Positions 1 to 8,652 are shown, counted from the first letter of the stretch. The stretch: DNA of 64,000 nucleotides from Burkholderia sp. OK233 (GCF_900230185.1 NZ_OCSR01000002.1:2418001-2482000), one strand, 5' to 3'. Notes: generated from the sequence alone by a model not told the origin. Program-made: numbers and translations.

Positions 1-83
1 CAGTTAATTCACTTTATCGGCGTTTATCATATCTTAGAAACACAATAAGCTTCGAAATTGAGACCCACATCGGAGAACAACAA

Positions 84-479
84 GTGACTGAAACTATGAC
101 CTTGCATCGCGCCCTGTGGGCCGGCCGGGTAATGAGCGCGTTTGTCGTTATCGCTCTGGTGGCAGACGGGATTATTCAGCTTTTCGTGCCAGCACAGATC
201 GCGAGCATGTTGCAGGAAACCGGGTTCGCGATGGACGTTACCCGCGTCGTGGGTCCGATCGTCCTTGCCTGCGCCATCCTTTACGCCATCCCGGCTACCG
301 CCGTCCTCGGCGCGATCCTGGTGACGGGCTATTTGGGAGGTGCCATCTGCGCCCATGTCCGCATTGGTGAGTTGGGATCGCCGCCAGAAATCATTTCGCT
401 GGTTCTGGGCGCGTTGACATGGGGTGGCCTCTACGCGCGCAACTCCCGTATCCGAGCCATTCTGCCGCTCATTCGTTAA
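84..479 (+). CDS. DoxX-like small membrane protein
   Basis: A 131-residue inner-membrane protein with about four hydrophobic segments (roughly residues 15-37, 50-68, 72-92 and 102-117), the size and pattern of the DoxX/DoxX-like family. Family members are linked to redox or thiol stress but no catalytic motif is visible, so the role is unknown. The GTG at 84 follows a GGAG eight bases upstream; an ATG lies four codons inside. It sits 45 bases before an NmrA-type reductase gene on the same strand and may be co-transcribed with it. Family assignment is fairly sure; function is not. Confidence 0.7.
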   Translation: MTETMTLHRALWAGRVMSAFVVIALVADGIIQLFVPAQIASMLQETGFAMDVTRVVGPIVLACAILYAIPATAVLGAILVTGYLGGAICAHVRIGELGSPPEIISLVLGALTWGGLYARNSRIRAILPLIR

Positions 480-524
480 GCCAACCGGGGCAGTCCTCTG
501 TCCCTCAATATCCGGAGAAAGCAT

Positions 525-1397
525 ATGTTTTTAGTAACGGGAATCACGGGAAAAGTGGGCGGCGCAACGGCAGAACATCTGTTGGCGCACGGCAAGAAAG
601 TACGCGCGCTGGTCCGCAATCGCGAGAAGGCGGCTCACTGGGCGAACCAGGGCGTGGAACTGGTAGACGGTGATTGGAATGATTCGGCAGCCATTAAGCA
701 CGCGCTCAAAGGCGTCAAAGGCGCGTTCGTCATGTTGCCGGCTGTCTGGGCGCCCTCGCCCGATTTCAAAGAAGCCAGGGGCGTGATTGCAAACTATGTC
801 GAGGCGCTCACCAGGGCATCGCCGCCGCGAGTGGTTGCGCTTTCGTCGATGGGGGCGAACAGAACCAGCGGGCTGGGGATGATCACGGCGCTGTCGCTTC
901 TGGAGCAAGGATTTCGCGACCTGACATTGCCGATCGCTTATGTGCGCGCCGGCGGATTTTTCGAAAACTTCCTCTACGGCTTGCATGTTGCCCAAGGTGG
1001 CACGCTCCCCGTCTACTACAACCCGACCGATCGGAAATCGACCATGGTCGCGACCAACGACATCGGCGCCGAAGTCGCAGCGCTTCTGACCGGGCCGGCA
1101 TGGTCGGGGCATCGCGCCATCGAGCTCGGTTCGATGGTCAGTGCGGATGAAGTAGCGACACAATTGGGAGAAGTCCTGAAGGTCGACGTCAACGCTTTTG
1201 CTGTACCGCGGGCCGGGTGGCCGGCAGCGTTCGAGCAGCTCGGCGTTCCGAAGGGCCAGACGGGACCGGCCGAAGCGATGTATGACGCCGTCAACTCGGG
1301 CTGGATGGACCTCGGCGTCGAGGGTACGGAGCACGTCCCGGGCGCGACGTCTGCCCGCGATGTCTTCGCGGCGGCCCTGAAGGCCGCTACAGAATAG
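525..1397 (+). CDS. NmrA-family NAD(P)-binding protein
   Basis: A 290-residue atypical short-chain reductase. The N-terminus MFLVTGITGKVGG is a Rossmann dinucleotide-binding loop (GxxGxxG) at residues 5-11, followed by the HLLAHGKKVRALVRN helix-strand and a VELVDGDW strand typical of NmrA/YtfG proteins. The classical SDR Tyr-x3-Lys is not evident, as in NmrA-like redox sensors and quinone or isoflavone reductase-like enzymes. A GGAG lies eight bases before the ATG. It follows the DoxX-like gene; DoxX and NmrA genes are often neighbours in proteobacteria. Substrate unknown; cytoplasmic. Confidence 0.8.
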   Translation: MFLVTGITGKVGGATAEHLLAHGKKVRALVRNREKAAHWANQGVELVDGDWNDSAAIKHALKGVKGAFVMLPAVWAPSPDFKEARGVIANYVEALTRASPPRVVALSSMGANRTSGLGMITALSLLEQGFRDLTLPIAYVRAGGFFENFLYGLHVAQGGTLPVYYNPTDRKSTMVATNDIGAEVAALLTGPAWSGHRAIELGSMVSADEVATQLGEVLKVDVNAFAVPRAGWPAAFEQLGVPKGQTGPAEAMYDAVNSGWMDLGVEGTEHVPGATSARDVFAAALKAATE

Positions 1398-1537
1398 GTC
1401 AGCGGATCAGCGATGGGATACGACTTTGGAAATCTACTCCGGGTATTCGTACTCCATCGTGATTCTGGCAGAGCAACCAAAAAAGCCCATTTCCATATGA
1501 AATGCGGCGTTCATACCAACAACTATCGAGATCGACT

Positions 1538-2167
1538 ATGAAGGTTCTTGTTTTGGGTGCAACGGGCGGAACCGGACGGCTGATCGTCCACGACGCCTTG
1601 GAGAAGGGTCATTCCGTAGTCGCGTTAGTTCGCTCGAAGGCGCGCGCGCCCGACTTCCCAGGCGCAAACCTCATTGAGGGGGATGCCTGCGACGAAGGCG
1701 CCCTAATGCGCGCCTTGAAAGGCTGCGATGCCGTCGTCAGCTCGCTGGGCACGGGCGTTAGCCCTTTCAGCGAAGTCAGCGTTCTGACCGAAGCGACACG
1801 CGCGTTGCTCCCGGCGATGAGTCGCAGCGGCGTCCGCCGTCTGGTCTGCATCTCCGCCCTGGGGGTGGGAGATAGCCGCGGCCACGGCGGCTTCGTGTTC
1901 GACCGGCTGTTCCAGCCCTTGCTGCTTCGCCATGCCTACAAAGACAAGGGGCGCCAGGAAGCCGCGATTCGCACCAGCTCACTCGATTGGGTCTTAGTCC
2001 GGCCCGCGATGCTCACCAACGACCCAGCTCGCGGAAGCGTCAGGGCCATCGTTGACCTCGCCGACGTCTACGGCGGCAAGGTCGCACGCGCGGATGTCGC
2101 TCAGTTCGTGGTGGAGCAACTGGCGAAGGATACGTGGTTGAAACAGACACCCGTACTCCTATGGTGA
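1538..2167 (+). CDS. NAD(P)H-binding SDR-like protein
   Basis: A 209-residue atypical SDR of the NAD(P)-binding (YwnB/YhfK-like) group. MKVLVLGATGGTGRLI gives the GxTGGTG dinucleotide loop; DWVLVRPAMLTN near residue 155 is the usual second landmark of this family. An upstream in-frame ATG at 1502 would add 12 residues of unlike composition; the ATG at 1538 places the Rossmann strand at the N-terminus as in relatives and is preferred. It follows the NmrA gene by 140 bases on the same strand. Probably a cytoplasmic oxidoreductase or NADPH sensor; no specific substrate can be given. Confidence 0.75.
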   Translation: MKVLVLGATGGTGRLIVHDALEKGHSVVALVRSKARAPDFPGANLIEGDACDEGALMRALKGCDAVVSSLGTGVSPFSEVSVLTEATRALLPAMSRSGVRRLVCISALGVGDSRGHGGFVFDRLFQPLLLRHAYKDKGRQEAAIRTSSLDWVLVRPAMLTNDPARGSVRAIVDLADVYGGKVARADVAQFVVEQLAKDTWLKQTPVLLW

Positions 2168-2229
2168 GGACGGGTCTCGTGGATCACGTTCTTCAACCAC
2201 CTAGTAGTCAGGCATACAAGCGGTCACGA

Positions 2230-2384
2230 ATGAACAGATTAGAAGGCAAGATTGCGCTCATCTCGGGAGGCACAACCGGGATGGGGGCGGCGATCGCGAA
2301 ACGATTCCAGACAGAAGGGGCCACGGTGATCGCCACGGGCGCCAACCCGGAAACACTGGAGAAGGCCAAGAAGGAACCATGGGC
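2230..2384 (+). pseudogene. SDR N-terminal fragment
   Basis: From the ATG at 2230 the frame reads MNRLEGKIALISGGTTGMG and on to about LEKAKKE: the cofactor-binding first quarter of a classical SDR (TGxxxGxG-type loop, then a GATVIATGANPE strand). It then loses similarity and stops at 2421, so about 200 residues including the Ser/Tyr/Lys active site are missing. The break coincides with the start region of the XRE-cupin gene, implying a deletion junction near 2385. Non-functional as an oxidoreductase. Confidence 0.7.
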
Positions 2385-2405
2385 CTCGAAGGCCACTTCA
2401 TTTTT

Positions 2406-2981
2406 ATGTTCACCGAAATGAAAAAAAATATTCCATCCGCGCAATTCGGCGGCAAGATCCGCGCGCTGAGACAGCGGCTAAAGCTCACTCTTGACTGTAC
2501 GGCAAGGGCTGCAGGGATTTCGAAACCTTTCCTGTCACAGATAGAGCGCGGCTTGGCCATGCCCTCGATTGCCTCGTTGAAAGGCATTGCCGACGCGCTT
2601 GGTGTTGCCGTGCAATACTTTGTTGACGCTCCAAGCGAACAGAAATTTGTGTGTCGGGGTGAGGAACTGAGTTTCTTCGAGTTCGCGGATACCGCAAACT
2701 CGTTCGCCAGACTTACGCATAAGTCTGGAGGCAGGCGGCTTGAGGCCGTCCTTGTGAGATTCCCGCCCTATCAGAGCGGACCTGCCGATATGCCAACCAG
2801 CGCAGAAGAAGAGTTTCTTTACGTCACTTCGGGTGAAATTTCGTTGACTCTTGAGGGCAAGACATTTGTGCTCAAAACAGGGGACAGTGCGCATTACCAA
2901 TCGACGCTGCCCCAAGGATGGTTGAATAACCGATCCACGGAGGCGTTTGCGATCTGGGTCGGGACGCCGAACCTACTTTAA
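2406..2981 (+). CDS. XRE-family regulator with C-terminal cupin
   Basis: About 190 residues. Residues ~15-70 form a lambda-repressor-type helix-turn-helix (KIRALRQRLKLTLDCTARA, then GISKPFLSQIERG as recognition helix). Residues ~115-190 form a small cupin (EEEFLYVTSGEISLTLEGK, then LKTGDSAHYQS). XRE-cupin proteins such as PuuR-like regulators bind a small metabolite in the cupin and control adjacent catabolic or resistance genes. Start is uncertain: ATGs at 2379, 2406 and 2418; the first lies inside the truncated SDR fragment, so 2406 or 2418 is more plausible. No intact target gene lies adjacent, since the IS element has interrupted the downstream region. Confidence 0.8.
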   Translation: MFTEMKKNIPSAQFGGKIRALRQRLKLTLDCTARAAGISKPFLSQIERGLAMPSIASLKGIADALGVAVQYFVDAPSEQKFVCRGEELSFFEFADTANSFARLTHKSGGRRLEAVLVRFPPYQSGPADMPTSAEEEFLYVTSGEISLTLEGKTFVLKTGDSAHYQSTLPQGWLNNRSTEAFAIWVGTPNLL

Positions 2982-3234
2982 ATGTTGAAACAGAGTAATC
3001 GCAAGCCACCAATTTAGTGCGATCGCCTGGGAGCCAACGATTCCGTGACCTTGAATCGCAACGCTGCGCAACCCGATCGAAGAATAATCGTCGTTCGCTA
3101 AGCTACACTCAGCGCGCATAATGATTAGGGTGCGTTCGCGGTCCGCGTCCAATAGGCAACTTGCGTGTTTTCCAGCAAAGTTGCGGAGCGACGATTGTCG
3201 ACAATCTAGGGGCCAGCGTTGAACGTCCGTAAGT

Positions 3235-3256
3235 GGCCCAGAGCGTGTCAAAACGC
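3235..3256 (+). repeat. IS1182-type left terminal inverted repeat
   Basis: Begins GGCCCAGAGCGTGTC and continues to AAAACGC; matches the reverse complement of 4856-4877 at 21 of 22 positions. It lies 120 bases beyond the transposase stop codon, marking the transposase-distal end of the element. Confidence 0.88.
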
Positions 3257-3376
3257 CTAGCCACTGGGAATTGATGAAACCTGTCTCGGCGCGGATCGCC
3301 GCATGTCAATGGCGGCAAGCCGAACGTCAAATCACAGCCGCACACATCACGAAGGCTCGACAAGCCCATACGGGCG

Positions 3377-4816
3377 TCACGCCCGCATCGCCTTCATAAC
3401 CGCTTCGGAACCGAGTAGCCTGATCACTCGCTTGATGTTGTACGCCAGCACGTGCAAGCTCATCTCCGTGCTCACCCGCTCTATGGTCCGCGTCAGGAAA
3501 TGAGTGGCGCCCATCCATGCCTTGATCGTGCCGAAGGGGTGCTCGACAGTCTGTCGCCGGATGCGCATCATCTCAGGCGCATGATCAAGTCGCGCCTGCA
3601 TCTCATCAAGAACAGCTTCGTGTTCCCAGCGTGTCACGCGACGTTGAGGACCTGGCGTGCAGTCCCCTTTTAGCGGACATTGCTGGCAATTCGAACTCCA
3701 ATACTTACTGATCTTCAGGCCGCGCTCAACGGTTGTGAATCGCCAGATGAGCCGCTCGCCTGCTGGGCACCGATACTCGTTCGTGTTTGCGTTGTAAATG
3801 AAGTCCTCCTTGCCGAAGCGGCCATGAGCCGTTGCGCTCGATGTCACCGTCTTCGGAACGAACACGCTTATTCCAGCCTCATGGCATGCAAGTATCTCCT
3901 CACTCTTGTAGTAGCCGCGATCTGCAACTGCGGTGAGCTTGTCGACACCCATCTCTGTACGGGCAAGCTTCGCCATCGACGTCAACTGATCACGATCAAT
4001 GCCGTCATTGGTAACGACGTGCGCGACGATCAGATGGTGCTTCGCGTCAACCGCCGTCTGGACGTTGTAGCCGACGACTCCCGTTCCTCGTGTCTTCATC
4101 GAACGGGCATCCGGATCCGTGAGCGATACCTGTCCGTCGGGTGCCGCGTTGAGTTGGACCTCGATCTCCTTGAGGCTTCGCATCTGTTCCTTCAAGGCCG
4201 CAATCTTGTCCTGCAGTCGCTCTGTCCTGACCTTCGCGATTGCAGGCTCCTGACGATCCGCTGTGTCCATCGCCGCAAGATAGCGAGCGATACTTGACTC
4301 GATGTCGCGCATGCGTCGTTCGAGCTTGGCGCTGGTGAAGTTGCGGTCGCGATGGTTCACCGCCTTGAACTTGCTGCCGTCGATTGCGACCAATGCATCG
4401 GAGAACAGGTCCAGACGCTGACAGAGCATGACGAACTGACGGCATACACTGCGAATGGCCTTGCCGTTGTCCTTACGAAACCGCGAGATGGTCTTGAAGT
4501 CCGGCGCCAGACGGCCCGTAAGCCACATCAGTTCGACATTGCGCTGGGCCTCCCGTTCGAGGCGACGGCTGGATTGAATACGGTTCAGGTAACCGTAGAT
4601 GTAGATCTTGAGCATCACCTCGGGGTGATACGACGGCCGACCAGTCAACGCTGGTTCGACGCCTTCAAACCCGAGCTTCTGAAGATCAAGCTCGTCTACA
4701 AAGACATCAACTACGCGCACGGGATTGGTGTCCGTTACGTAGTCGTCAAGTGCTTCGGGGAGGAGAAAGCTCTGAGTACGACTGTCGCCTTGAACGAACC
4801 GCTTCATCTCGCTCAT
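3377..4816 (-). CDS. IS1182-family transposase
   Basis: 479-residue DDE transposase. The N-terminal DUF772-type region contains the GRPSYHPEVMLKIYIYGYL signature (residues ~58-76), followed by LMWLTGRLAPDFKTISRFR. The catalytic core shows VAIDGSKFKAVN (first Asp), LTAVADRGYYKSEE (second Asp) and a late Glu near RRQTVEHPFGTIK. A central helical insert (~residues 160-225) and a Cys-containing segment (CPAGERL...CQQCPLKGDC) are typical of this family. Uninterrupted and full length, so probably functional; 40 bases from its start to the right terminal repeat. Confidence 0.93.
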   Translation of the reverse strand: MSEMKRFVQGDSRTQSFLLPEALDDYVTDTNPVRVVDVFVDELDLQKLGFEGVEPALTGRPSYHPEVMLKIYIYGYLNRIQSSRRLEREAQRNVELMWLTGRLAPDFKTISRFRKDNGKAIRSVCRQFVMLCQRLDLFSDALVAIDGSKFKAVNHRDRNFTSAKLERRMRDIESSIARYLAAMDTADRQEPAIAKVRTERLQDKIAALKEQMRSLKEIEVQLNAAPDGQVSLTDPDARSMKTRGTGVVGYNVQTAVDAKHHLIVAHVVTNDGIDRDQLTSMAKLARTEMGVDKLTAVADRGYYKSEEILACHEAGISVFVPKTVTSSATAHGRFGKEDFIYNANTNEYRCPAGERLIWRFTTVERGLKISKYWSSNCQQCPLKGDCTPGPQRRVTRWEHEAVLDEMQARLDHAPEMMRIRRQTVEHPFGTIKAWMGATHFLTRTIERVSTEMSLHVLAYNIKRVIRLLGSEAVMKAMRA

Positions 4817-4855
4817 CCCCCGCTATAGGATGAAGAATTGTAGCGCTCCAAAAAT

Positions 4856-4877
4856 GCGTTTTGACACACTCTGGGCC
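4856..4877 (-). repeat. IS1182-type right terminal inverted repeat
   Basis: Reads GGCCCAGAGTGTGTC on the minus strand, pairing with the left repeat at 3235 with one mismatch. It lies just upstream of the transposase start codon and so probably overlaps its promoter. Confidence 0.88.
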
Positions 4878-5006
4878 GGTCACTGCCCTTCGTCGATCGG
4901 CTGCACGCGACCCTTGACTGCCGTTCGCCACCGGCCGCTTTGGCGAAGGCTAGATTGCGAAGTACCAAGGCGGGGGAACCTGACAACCACGGAGTTCGAC
5001 ACAAGG

Positions 5007-5028
5007 AGAGGCCCCGCTAGGGGCCTCT
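5007..5028. terminator. Hairpin, probable intrinsic terminator
   Basis: A perfect 9-bp stem (AGAGGCCCC / GGGGCCTCT) closing a GCTA tetraloop, followed on the + strand by a pyrimidine-rich TCTCTGTT rather than a clean T-run. No intact gene ends here; it may belong to sequence deleted next to the IS element. Confidence 0.45.
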
Positions 5029-5076
5029 TCTCTGTTGTGCGCGTGACCGAGGTCAGCGCGTTCGGGCCGCTCCGCG

Positions 5077-5200
5077 GTTGATCCACCGTTCGATGAGCTA
5101 AGCCCGCGTTTTCGAGGAGCTTGAGATGCTTCGAGACGGCGGCCAGCGACATATTCAGCGGCCGCGCGAACTCGCCCCTAAGCGCCACGCGCTGAAAATA
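5077..5200 (-). pseudogene. ArsR-family regulator fragment
   Basis: The minus strand reads GEFARPLNMSLAAVSKHLKL and then LENAGL, the recognition-helix region of an ArsR-type winged helix regulator (the ...MSxxAVSKHLKvLexAGLv signature). The preceding helix is partly recognisable (FQRVALR) but no start codon or first helix is present, and after about residue 40 the reading turns to unrelated sequence. Only the DNA-binding helix survives, so it is a relic. It lies directly upstream of, and opposite to, the SDR gene at 5274. Confidence 0.7.
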
Positions 5201-5273
5201 ATTTCGGCCGGTGCGATGCATCACCGGGCGCCGGGACGTCTTACTCCACGTTACTAACATGGAGGAGCCCGCA

Positions 5274-6017
5274 ATGGCCAATTTGTCCCGTACCCCCGTC
5301 ACCCTCATCGGCGCTAGCCGCGGTCTCGGCCGCGTCCTGGCCGAAACCTTCCATCGTCTCGGCGCGCAGGTGCTGGTTGTGGCGCGGGGGCAGGCCGGCC
5401 TCGACGCCGTGGCGCGCGACCTGCCGGGCGTGGCGGTGCTGGCGTGCGACGCGTCGGCGGCCGATGCGCCGGACCGCGTGTTCGCCATCCAGGCGCCGCG
5501 CATCCTGATCCTGTGCGGCGGCGCCATACCGCCATGCCGCCCCTTCCCCGAGGTCGGCTGGGAGGCGTTCAGCGGCAACTGGAACAACGATGTGCGTATG
5601 AGCTTCCATTTCCTGCAAGCGGCGCTGAAGCGGCCCCTGCCGCCGGGCACTACCGTCGTCACGATCACCAGCGGCGCCGTGCGCCAGGGCTCGCCGATTT
5701 CCGGCGGCTATGCCGGCGCCAAACAGATGCAGATTTTCATGACTGGCTATGCCCAGAAGGCGGCCGACCGCGCTGGCCTCGACCTGCGGTTCCTGTCGCT
5801 GGCCCCGGCGCGCCTCATGCCGCAGACGGACATCGGCGCGGCGGGGGTCAAGGGCTATGCCGCCTATAACGGCACCAGCGAAGCTGCGTTCCTCGAGGCA
5901 ATGGGGCCGGGGCAGACGCCGCAGCAAGTCGCCGACGCGCTGCTCGACCTGATCGGGGAGGCGCCGCCGGGCGGCAATTTTATCGTTTCCGCCGATGGGG
6001 TCGCGGCGCTAAGCTGA
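5274..6017 (+). CDS. Short-chain dehydrogenase/reductase
   Basis: 247 residues, classical SDR fold: VTLIGASRGLGRVLAET (TGxxxGxG variant with GAS) at the N-terminus, ILILCGGA in place of the usual NNAG strand, SGAVRQGSPISGGYAGAKQM carrying the Ser and Tyr-x3-Lys active site. The start at 5274 follows GGAGG ten bases upstream; in-frame ATGs further 5' are less likely. It overlaps the next gene, an ECF sigma factor, by one base (TGATG), so the pair is translationally coupled. Such SDR-sigma pairs occur in proteobacteria and actinobacteria, where the sigma factor may control the oxidoreductase. Base composition is visibly more GC-rich than the flanks, suggesting arrival as a block. Confidence 0.85.
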   Translation: MANLSRTPVTLIGASRGLGRVLAETFHRLGAQVLVVARGQAGLDAVARDLPGVAVLACDASAADAPDRVFAIQAPRILILCGGAIPPCRPFPEVGWEAFSGNWNNDVRMSFHFLQAALKRPLPPGTTVVTITSGAVRQGSPISGGYAGAKQMQIFMTGYAQKAADRAGLDLRFLSLAPARLMPQTDIGAAGVKGYAAYNGTSEAAFLEAMGPGQTPQQVADALLDLIGEAPPGGNFIVSADGVAALS

Positions 6018-6958
6018 TGCGAATGGAGACTTCGACCACCGTTCCCGATGCTTCAGGCGCGCGCGATGCGTCGGGCGGCTTTTCCGCCCTGGCCGGCGCC
6101 ATGCGCAGCGAGCTGAAGCGTCATTGCTATCGCATGATGGGCGGCGTGCAGGATGCCGAGGACTGCGTCCAGGAGACTCTGCTGCGCGGCTGGCGCGAAT
6201 TCGCCAGCTTGCGTGACGGGGCGGCGGGGCGGCCGTGGCTTTACAGCATCGCCACCCGCGTCTGCCTTGACGCCCTGCGCACGCGTCGGCGGCGGCAAAC
6301 CCTGTTCGGCCCCAGCCTCGATGAGGTCGAGCCGGGGACGCAGCCGTGGGTCGAACCGTGGCCGGGCGGGGTTACGCCGTCCGGCCCTGAGCGCGGGCAG
6401 AACATCCGGCTAGCCTTCGTCTCGCTGCTGCACGGGCTGCCACCGCGCGCCCGCGCCGTGCTGCTGCTGCACGACGGCGTGGGCATGACAGCGGCGGAGG
6501 CGGCGGCCGCGCTCGGCATCAGCGTGGCGGCGGCGCGCAGCGCCCTGCAACGGGCGCGGACCGCCCTGCCGCTGCAGGATGTCGTGGCGGCGGACGACGC
6601 ACCGGTAGAGGCCTATGTCGACGCCTGGAACGCGGGCAATGTCGGTGCGCTGATCGGCCTGTTGCACAGGGATATCGTGCTAACCATGCCGCCGTGGCAC
6701 CGCACATTCACCGGCGGCGACGAGGTGGCGCGCTTCATGACCGGCGTCTGGCCGCGCTATGACGGCTTCCGCGCCGTGGCCGTCGTCGCCAACGGGCAGC
6801 CGGCGGCGGCCGTCTACGTCCGCCGCGGCGACGCGCCTTATCTGCCGCATTCCCTGCATGTCTTGGCTGGCAGCGGACAGGTCGGCGAAGTCGTCCTCTA
6901 TGCCCCACCGCTGGGCGCGAGCCTGTTTGCGGCTTTCGGCCTGCCGCCGACGGGCTGA
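6017..6958 (+). CDS. ECF sigma factor with C-terminal SnoaL-like domain
   Basis: 313 residues. Region sigma-2 spans ~25-95 (ELKRHCYRMMGGVQDAEDCV then LLRGWREFASLR and PWLYSIATRVCLDALR); sigma-4 spans ~130-185 (LHGLPPRARAVLLLHDGVGM then AAEAAAALGISVAAARSAL). Residues ~195-310 form a SnoaL/NTF2-like domain (VEAYVDAWNAGNVGALIGLL). This is the layout of ECF41/SigJ-like sigma factors, whose C-terminal domain tunes activity and which usually control a neighbouring oxidoreductase or CMD-type gene; here that is the SDR immediately upstream. No anti-sigma gene is seen, as is normal for this class. Confidence 0.87.
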   Translation: MRMETSTTVPDASGARDASGGFSALAGAMRSELKRHCYRMMGGVQDAEDCVQETLLRGWREFASLRDGAAGRPWLYSIATRVCLDALRTRRRRQTLFGPSLDEVEPGTQPWVEPWPGGVTPSGPERGQNIRLAFVSLLHGLPPRARAVLLLHDGVGMTAAEAAAALGISVAAARSALQRARTALPLQDVVAADDAPVEAYVDAWNAGNVGALIGLLHRDIVLTMPPWHRTFTGGDEVARFMTGVWPRYDGFRAVAVVANGQPAAAVYVRRGDAPYLPHSLHVLAGSGQVGEVVLYAPPLGASLFAAFGLPPTG

Positions 6959-6965
6959 TGCATAG

Positions 6966-7091
6966 CGCGTCGGCGGCAGCCACGCGTTGTACCCCCGGCA
7001 TGCGTTGCAGGGCGAACCGAATGTGGCTCTCACAGCCATTGCAGTGGATTTTTTCGTCACCGGTGACGATGAAATTAATCCGGTCTGCCAT
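6966..7091 (-). pseudogene. Heavy-metal-associated (HMA) domain protein, truncated
   Basis: Minus strand MADRINFIVTGDEKIHCNGC followed by ESHIRFALQRMPGVQRV: the first beta-strand, the CxxC metal site (HCNGCE) and first helix of an HMA copper-chaperone-type domain. After about 42 residues the similarity ends exactly at the 3' end of the sigma-factor gene, so the second half of the ~70-residue domain has been cut off. Read-through in unrelated sequence continues to 6735. Confidence 0.72.
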
Positions 7092-7635
7092 GAAATACTA
7101 CTTCCGGTTTTGCGTGAGCCCGGCGCCTCGCCTGGGTCGAAACGCTCAAGCCGGTCCGGCATGGCCCGTGCAGATCGAATCCGGTATTCGATCACCGACA
7201 GCAAAGCTGGCCATCGGATTCCCGTCACTTGAATCCGGGCAGGCCGGGCGGCGGCTGGATCGCGATACCTTGCATGTCAAGCACTGGTCAACGATCGCCA
7301 ACGCGCGCGCTAATCGAGGCCACTCTGCTTGCTCGCCGCCTTGAATGACGGCTTTGTCGCGTCGAATTTCACTGCTGCTAGTTCCGCTTTTGGCCGGGTG
7401 CCGCCTTATGCAGGTGGCATGATGATCTTCATCCACGCACGGCTGCGAACGGCAGCTCGCGACCCTGAGCCGCCGTTCGGACTCGTTCCATAGCAACGGC
7501 CGCCTCCGAGGAGGAGCTGCCCGTCGAGTTATCTGCAGACAGCGGCCCTTGACCCGAAAGACAATGTCGGTCATCGTGATTCCCGGCTTGATAGCGGGCT
7601 TTCCGGGCGAGGAAAGGGCGAGCCCGAAGTCCAGG
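7092..7635. other. Intergenic stretch without recognisable gene
   Basis: Between the HMA remnant and the LysR gene. Several short open frames exist but none has a convincing family match, ribosome site or codon pattern. It may contain the promoter of the HMA relic near 7095-7150. Confidence 0.5.
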
Positions 7636-8535
7636 TCAAGTAGCGGAGATGCGAGCTTTGAGGCGCGGTGACATGAAGTCAAGAAAGGCTCGCAACTTGA
7701 GCGGCAGCGGCGCTTGCCCGGCATGTACGAGATGGATCGGTAAAGGCGCCAATTCGAATTTCTCCAGTACCAACTGCAACCGGCCTTCACGTAGGGCATC
7801 GACAATCTGATAAGACAGAACCCGCGTCAGCCCGGTCCCGAGCGTCGCGGCGTCGATGGCCGATTCCGCGGTACTCGTCACCAGTCGAGAGTGGATCTGC
7901 ACGGTCTGCTCCGATTTGCCGGCGGAGAACGTCCACGCGCGCGGCGAAGTGAGTCCGTCGAAGCTGACGCACGCATGGTTTGCGAGTTCGGCCGGGGCGC
8001 CCGGCGTGCCGTGGGCGGTGAGATAGGCGGGGCTCGCGCACACAATGAGACGCGTATCGCCGACGCGTGTCGCAACGAGTGTGCTGTCCGGCAACTGACC
8101 GATGCGTACCGCGACATCCACATGTTCTTCGAGAAGATGAACGTTGCGATCGATCAGGACGAGGCGGGCGTCGATCTCCGGGAAATGTGCAAGGAACGCC
8201 GCCATCACAGGGACGACGTGCAGCCGGCCGAAGACCACGGGAGCCGTGACCACCAGATAGCCTTTCGGGGCCGCGTATTCGCCGGTCGCCGCCCGTTCGA
8301 CTTCCCCGACTTCCTCAAGGATGCGCCGGCAGGATGCGACGTAGGATTCGCCGGCCTCAGTCAGCGAAAGTTGCCGCGTGGTGCGATGGAGCAGGCGGGT
8401 CTTCAGGTGCGCTTCGAGCTCGCCGACTTTGCGGCTGACCGTCGCCAACGGAATGGCGAGTTGCCGGGACGCCGCCGACAGACTGCCCGCATCGACGACC
8501 GCGACCAGAATGGACATCGCTTCGAGACGATCCAT
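7636..8535 (-). CDS. LysR-family transcriptional regulator
   Basis: 299 residues. Winged HTH at residues 1-60 (MDRLEAMSILVAVVDAGSLS then ASRQLAIPLATVSRKVGELE and LLHRTTRQLSLTEAG). The C-terminal periplasmic-binding-like effector domain (~90-295) begins GYLVVTAPVVFGRLHVVPVM and belongs to the CrgA/PA2206-like subgroup. Start supported by GAGAGG upstream. It is divergent from the CMD gene at 8653 and by LTTR convention probably regulates it and itself through the 117-base intergenic region. Inducer unknown. Confidence 0.9.
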   Translation of the reverse strand: MDRLEAMSILVAVVDAGSLSAASRQLAIPLATVSRKVGELEAHLKTRLLHRTTRQLSLTEAGESYVASCRRILEEVGEVERAATGEYAAPKGYLVVTAPVVFGRLHVVPVMAAFLAHFPEIDARLVLIDRNVHLLEEHVDVAVRIGQLPDSTLVATRVGDTRLIVCASPAYLTAHGTPGAPAELANHACVSFDGLTSPRAWTFSAGKSEQTVQIHSRLVTSTAESAIDAATLGTGLTRVLSYQIVDALREGRLQLVLEKFELAPLPIHLVHAGQAPLPLKLRAFLDFMSPRLKARISAT

Positions 8536-8562
8536 GATCCTCTCAATAATTGGAAGAAAGAT

Positions 8563-8596
8563 TCCCGATATTAGCGGATTCTCTCTTGATTCGGGA
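8563..8596. promoter_or_regulatory. Candidate LysR operator between divergent genes
   Basis: Inverted half-sites TCCCGA (8563-8568) and TCGGGA (8591-8596) lie in the 117-base spacer between the LysR gene and the CMD gene. Dyad symmetry in this position is usual for LysR-type activation sites; the exact binding site is inference. Confidence 0.4.
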
Positions 8597-8652
8597 GTAG
8601 ATAGTATTTGGGTCGGTTGCTCCAGTGCAACTCAATCTCAAAGGAGAGAATC

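Larger units (their letters stand above)
3235..4877 (-). mobile_element. Complete IS1182-family insertion sequence
   Basis: A 1643-bp element bounded by near-perfect 22-bp inverted repeats (3235-3256 and 4856-4877, one mismatch) beginning GGCCCAGAG, enclosing one long transposase gene on the minus strand. Size, single ORF and transposase type fit the IS1182 family. I could not identify a convincing target duplication in the flanks. The element lies between the XRE-cupin gene and an ArsR remnant, and looks intact and potentially active. Confidence 0.88.

Noticed and set aside
3680..4828. Long + strand open frames opposite the transposase
   Set aside because: They are shadows of the transposase gene in GC-rich sequence and show no family features.
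5007..5028. Hairpin as part of a tRNA-like or riboswitch structure
   Set aside because: Surrounding sequence does not form a cloverleaf or known riboswitch core; a simple terminator is enough.
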